Source: an uncultured Zetaproteobacteria bacterium (GTDB lineage Bacteria; Pseudomonadota; Zetaproteobacteria; Mariprofundales; Mariprofundaceae). Taken from it: 27,408 nt of DNA. Below, one piece after another: positions 24,172-27,408 of this stretch (positions within the stretch are counted from its first letter, which is position 1; every line of letters starts with the position of its first letter). Under the pieces are notes generated by a model, which did no database searches, was not told the DNA's origin, and worked only from the letters and a program-made list of their open reading frames with translations. Location of the stretch: positions 1 to 27,408 of the forward strand of contig CAJXNE010000004.1 in assembly GCA_913056285.1 (NCBI GenBank). Reading direction: 5' to 3'. Made by a program: the position numbers and the translations under genes.

Positions 24172-24302
24172 TCCACGAATTACAGAAGGTGAATGTCGCT
24201 CGCGGCAGAGAGACTTCCCTGGGTGACGAATGAATACGAGTCCTTAGAGGCAATGTATGTTTGGATTGTTTTTTAATTCGTGTCGATTCGTGTGTCGTGG
24301 CT
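24172..24302 (-). repeat. Dispersed intergenic repeat, copy B (inverted relative to copy A)
   Basis: Read as the reverse complement, this matches 2419-2535 across its length: AATTCGTG-type end, T-rich block, CCCAGGG core, ATTCACCTTCTGT and the AGCCACGA / TCGTGGCT ends. Several small indels separate the copies. The flank AAGGTTTTT is also shared by both. It occupies part of the 600-nt non-coding stretch between the CDP-alcohol enzyme and purB; 24059-24171 holds nothing I can support as a gene. Confidence 0.7.
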
Positions 24303-24325
24303 AAAGGTTTTTAGCTTTTACGGAT

Positions 24326-24345
24326 GTAACTATTCAGATAGTTAC
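24326..24345. repeat. Perfect 8-bp inverted repeat GTAACTAT-TCAG-ATAGTTAC
   Basis: A short hairpin with a TCAG loop sits directly in front of the larger palindromic element at 24358-24478. The GTAACT/AGTTAC words recur at that element's ends, so this is probably part of the same repeat unit. Confidence 0.6.
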
Positions 24346-24357
24346 TCTAAATAAAAA

Positions 24358-24478
24358 GTAGCTGTTCAGATTGCTGTTGATTGGCTCGAGATCAAGGCGA
24401 AAAAGCAGAACGTACTCGTGTACGTGAGCATTTTTCAACGCAGAGATCGCGTCAATCAGCGGTGAGCTGAATTGTTAC
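24358..24478. repeat. 121-bp imperfect palindromic element upstream of purB
   Basis: The two halves are imperfect reverse complements. GTAGCTGTTCAG at the left pairs with CTGAATTGTTAC at the right; TTGATTGGC and ATC...CG pair inward. The centre is ACGTAC-TCGT-GTACGT (24410-24425). It would fold into a long hairpin or cruciform. It has no ORF and resembles dispersed palindromic repeats or MITEs. It lies about 180 nt upstream of the purB start. Confidence 0.65.
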
Positions 24479-24660
24479 GAATAAAAAAGGAGCAAGACCA
24501 AGTCTTACCCCCTTTGCAAAACGGTGGCGAATAATGCCACCAGTCATTCTGAAATCAAGAAAGCGAACGCAAAGCGATGCCGCAGAAAACAACCGCTTTG
24601 GAAATCGGATCGTTCGCGTGTACCGTTCGCGATCTCATTTCATACGTTCCCGGAGTCTAT

Positions 24661-26046
24661 ATGCAGGTTTCACCCCTCACCGCCCTATCCCCGCTGGATG
24701 GCCGTTACGCCTCCAAAACCGGCGATTTACGCCCGATCTTCAGTGAATACGGTTTAATCAGAGCGCGTGTGACTGTGGAAGTGCGCTGGTTGCAAATGCT
24801 GGCGGCGAATCCGAACATCGCCGAAGTGCCTGCTTTCACCGATTGCGCCCGCGCCTTTCTCGATGCCATTGTCGATGATTTTAGTGAAGCAGACGCTCTC
24901 CGTGTCAAAGCGATTGAAGCGACCACCAACCATGATGTCAAAGCAGTGGAATATCTGCTCAAGGAAAAAGTAGCCGACAATACCGAACTGGCAGCCAGTT
25001 CTGAATTCTTCCATTTTGCCTGCACATCCGAAGATATTAACAACCTTTCTTATGCCCTGATGTTGAAAGAAGCACGCGATTCTGTGCTGATGCCCGCCTT
25101 GAACGGTATTGTGGAAAGCATGGCCAACGGTGCCAAAACCTATGCCGATCAGCCGCTACTGGCGCGCACGCACGGCCAAACTGCCAGCCCGACCACGATG
25201 GGCAAGGAATGGGCCAATGTCGCCTACCGCATGCAACGTACGGTGGATCAAATCGCCGCCACGCCGATACTCGGAAAAATCAATGGCGCAGTCGGCAACT
25301 ACAATGCGCATCTGGCCGCCTACCCCGATCTCGACTGGGGTGATATTGCCAAAAACTTTGTCGAATCGCTCGGCATTACATGGAATCCGTACACCATCCA
25401 GATTGAGCCGCACGACTACATTGCCGAGCTCAATGATGCACTGGCTCGTTTCAATACGATTCTGATTGATTTCAGCCGCGATATCTGGGCTTATATTTCG
25501 CTCGGGTATTTCAAACAGCGTGTGATTGCCGGCGAAGTCGGTTCCTCAACCATGCCGCACAAGGTCAATCCCATCGATTTTGAAAATGCCGAAGGAAATC
25601 TCGGCCTGGCCAATGCGGTGCTACGCCATCTGGCCGAAAAATTGCCGATCTCCCGCTGGCAGCGTGATCTGACCGATTCGACTGTACTGCGAAACCTTGG
25701 CGTCGGCTTTGGATATTCAATGCTGGCCTATAGCTCAGCCCAAAGAGGCTTTTCCAAACTGGAACTCAATGCGGATAAAATCAATGCCGATCTCGATGCC
25801 AGCTGGGAAGTGCTCGGTGAAGCGGTGCAAACCGTGATGCGCCGCTACGGCTTGCCCAACCCGTATGAACAGATGAAAGAGCTTACACGCGGCAAAGGCA
25901 TCACGCCGGAGCGCCTGCATGCGTTTATCGAAGGACTGGAAATTCCCGACGATGCCAAAAACGCCCTACTGGCCATGTCCCCGGCCACATATACCGGCAA
26001 TGCTGCTACGCAGGCACGCAACATCGACACCTTCATGAAGCCATGA
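24661..26046 (+). CDS. purB: Adenylosuccinate lyase
   Basis: This 461-residue enzyme catalyses two fumarate-releasing steps of purine synthesis (SAICAR to AICAR, adenylosuccinate to AMP). It starts LTALSPLDGRYASKT as in E. coli PurB (456 residues), with HDVKAVEYLL, SEDINNLSYALML, the catalytic-loop signature GSSTMPHKVNPIDFEN and RWQRDLTDSTVLRNLG. The open frame extends to 24577, but the ATG at 24661 has GGAG 5 nt upstream and matches the family start. Confidence 0.97.
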   Translation: MQVSPLTALSPLDGRYASKTGDLRPIFSEYGLIRARVTVEVRWLQMLAANPNIAEVPAFTDCARAFLDAIVDDFSEADALRVKAIEATTNHDVKAVEYLLKEKVADNTELAASSEFFHFACTSEDINNLSYALMLKEARDSVLMPALNGIVESMANGAKTYADQPLLARTHGQTASPTTMGKEWANVAYRMQRTVDQIAATPILGKINGAVGNYNAHLAAYPDLDWGDIAKNFVESLGITWNPYTIQIEPHDYIAELNDALARFNTILIDFSRDIWAYISLGYFKQRVIAGEVGSSTMPHKVNPIDFENAEGNLGLANAVLRHLAEKLPISRWQRDLTDSTVLRNLGVGFGYSMLAYSSAQRGFSKLELNADKINADLDASWEVLGEAVQTVMRRYGLPNPYEQMKELTRGKGITPERLHAFIEGLEIPDDAKNALLAMSPATYTGNAATQARNIDTFMKP

Positions 26047-26177
26047 GATTTTAGCAAACGCTGATTAAATCAGTGCTTACCTGCAACCCACGGACGGAAT
26101 GCCAAAGCGTTGGTTCATTGCAGTAACCACAAAGCCCGCAAGAGCAATTGTCTTGTCAGACCCGGATGATCACATAA

Positions 26178-26193
26178 CCGAATCCGGATTCGG
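26178..26193. promoter_or_regulatory. Perfect 16-bp palindrome, candidate operator
   Basis: CCGAATCCGGATTCGG is an exact palindrome in the 270-nt gap between purB and the sensor kinase, 124 nt before the kinase ATG. It could be a dimeric-regulator site. Nothing else in 26047-26316 is supported as a gene. Confidence 0.4.
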
Positions 26194-26316
26194 AACTGCT
26201 TGCTTATCATGTCTGGCGAGTTCCTGTCCGGACTATATCCGAGTATTGGATAACCCTGCAATTCCTCTTGATTTTACTAAGGAATAATTATATAACTCCG
26301 CATCGAGGGTTGCGGT

Positions 26317-27408
26317 ATGGATCAAATCATCCGGCATTTGAATCAAGCGAGTGAAATCGAGTATCTGATCGGGATACTTGAGAATATTGCCGAAGGTATT
26401 TTTGTTATTGATACCGACTGCATGATTCTGGGCTGCAATGCCAAAGCCGAACACATTTTCGCTTATTCGCGCGATGAGATGATCGGCAATAACGTCAATA
26501 TGCTCATGCCCGAACCATTCCACAGCCAGCATGATAGCTATATGCAGCACTACCTGGATAGCGGCGAGGCTCATATTATTGGTACAGGCCGTGAAGTTAC
26601 CGGCCGCAAAAAAGATGGCACCAGCTTCCCGATGGGGCTGGCAGTCAGTGAAATCAGAAACACCAATGTTCACCATTTCATCGGCATTGTCCGTGATATC
26701 AGCGAACAGAAATACTATGAGCAACATCTGGAGCAAAGCAGGTGTGAAGCTGAGCAGGCCAATCGGGCCAAGTCGGCATTTCTGGCCAATATGAGCCATG
26801 AACTGCGCACACCGCTGAATGCCATTATCGGTTTTTCCGGCATTCTGGAATCGGGCATGGCAGGCGAACTCAATACGGAGCAACAAAAACAACTGGGCAT
26901 TATTGCCAATAGCGGCCGCCATCTGCTTGGGCTGATCAATGATATACTCGATCTTTCAAAAATTGAGTCGGGCAAGCTGGAAGTGGAAGCTGGCGTGTTT
27001 GATCTCAATGCATTACTGACTTCGGTTAGCGATTTGATCCGGCCGATGGCAACAGCCAAAGGGTTGAAACTTAAGCTAAGCTTTCCTGCTGAAGAAATAC
27101 GCCTGTACAGTGACCGTTCCAAATTCAAGCAAGTATTGCTCAACCTGCTTTCCAATGCCATTAAATTTACTGATCAGGGACAAGTACAACTGGTCGTTCA
27201 TGCACCCCGTGACGGTCACCTTCACTGCGCCATATCCGATACCGGCACCGGCATCGCAGCTGGGGATCTGGACAAGGTATTCGATGAATTTCAGCAAGTC
27301 GGCGACAGCTCAGATGATGCATCAGAAAAACCGCAGGGGACAGGACTCGGCCTGGCCATCTGCAAACGACTGATAGCATTACTGGGCGGCGAAATCAGTG
27401 TGGAGAGT
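26317..27408 (+). CDS. FixL-type haem-PAS sensor histidine kinase (3' end outside window)
   Basis: The first 364 residues are present, and the frame is open to the last base. It has no transmembrane segment, so it is cytoplasmic. The PAS domain (15-130) closely resembles FixL. His72 in HDSY, His86 in AHIIG and Arg92 in GTGR have the same spacing as H200, H214 and R220 of Bradyrhizobium FixL, the haem ligand and oxygen-pocket residues. HisKA follows with FLANMSHELRTPLNAIIGF (phospho-acceptor His161), then HATPase boxes LLSNAIKFT, DTGTGI and GTGLGLAI. GAGGG lies 7 nt before the ATG. Receiver or output domains may follow beyond the window. Confidence 0.92.
   Translation, partial: MDQIIRHLNQASEIEYLIGILENIAEGIFVIDTDCMILGCNAKAEHIFAYSRDEMIGNNVNMLMPEPFHSQHDSYMQHYLDSGEAHIIGTGREVTGRKKDGTSFPMGLAVSEIRNTNVHHFIGIVRDISEQKYYEQHLEQSRCEAEQANRAKSAFLANMSHELRTPLNAIIGFSGILESGMAGELNTEQQKQLGIIANSGRHLLGLINDILDLSKIESGKLEVEAGVFDLNALLTSVSDLIRPMATAKGLKLKLSFPAEEIRLYSDRSKFKQVLLNLLSNAIKFTDQGQVQLVVHAPRDGHLHCAISDTGTGIAAGDLDKVFDEFQQVGDSSDDASEKPQGTGLGLAICKRLIALLGGEISVES

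Noticed and set aside
24486..24515. Hairpin AAGAC-CAA-GTCTT with outer AAAGG/CCTTT before purB, considered as an attenuator or riboswitch
   Set aside because: The outer stem needs mismatches and bulges, no T-tract follows, and no known purine riboswitch core is visible.
26099..26287. 62-residue ORF between purB and the sensor kinase
   Set aside because: It has no ribosome site, no recognisable motif and a composition like intergenic DNA; the 16-bp palindrome lies inside it.
26233..26922. 229-residue minus-strand ORF
   Set aside because: It is antisense to the PAS and HisKA coding region, whose motifs are complete on the plus strand.

Overview
The window looks like a chromosomal segment from a mesophilic, Gram-negative proteobacterium. 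The outer-membrane genes (an LpoA-like lipoprotein, a DolP-like BON lipoprotein, GmhA and the RfaE2/HldE C-domain for heptose) and the order lpoA/rsmI/yraN/SIS/BON match the yraLMNOP neighbourhood of gammaproteobacteria. The inositol genes, a ZnT9-like CDF protein and an XPB helicase are not enterobacterial, so a lineage near the Gamma-/Zetaproteobacteria is possible. That placement is inference, and no rRNA is present.

Layout. 1-2550: a SulP transporter and a zinc-ribbon/tail-anchor orphan, enclosed by a 60-bp inverted repeat and followed by a dispersed intergenic repeat. 2589-2665: tRNA-Arg(UCG). 2689-8534: an envelope cluster, with an LpoA-like gene broken into two reading frames on the minus strand. 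Its start codon shares a CATG with divergent rsmI, which is followed by yraN, gmhA, a deoxyhypusine-synthase-like gene, a dolP-like gene and rfaE2. 8562-9167: a periplasmic cyclophilin facing the other way.

9360-17602 is the accessory island. It holds a nuclease-methylase fusion (HsdR-type N-terminus plus N6-adenine methylase), a BRO-N protein, a half-length specificity subunit, a 104-residue unknown, a 767-residue XPB-partner protein (Helicase_C_3-like domain) and an XPB-family SF2 helicase. All six lie on one strand with short gaps. No classical HsdR motor subunit is present, so whether the XPB pair works with the modification genes or merely sits beside them is the most interesting open question here.

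17743-20770: a PilZ protein (possibly leaderless), glyoxalase II, a ZnT9-like cation diffusion facilitator and a 2-Cys peroxiredoxin, with two clear hairpin terminators. 20827-24058: an inositol locus. MIPS and a CTP:inositol-phosphate cytidylyltransferase form one overlapping minus-strand operon, and a CDP-alcohol phosphotransferase with a degenerate N-terminal domain is divergent from them. Together they could make inositol-1-phosphate, then CDP-inositol, then an inositol phosphodiester or inositol lipid.

24059-24660 is non-coding and rich in repeats: an inverted copy of the 2.4-kb repeat and a 121-bp imperfect palindrome. It precedes purB. The window ends inside a soluble PAS-histidine kinase. 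Its PAS domain carries the FixL haem-pocket residues at exactly FixL spacing, so it is probably an oxygen or gas sensor.
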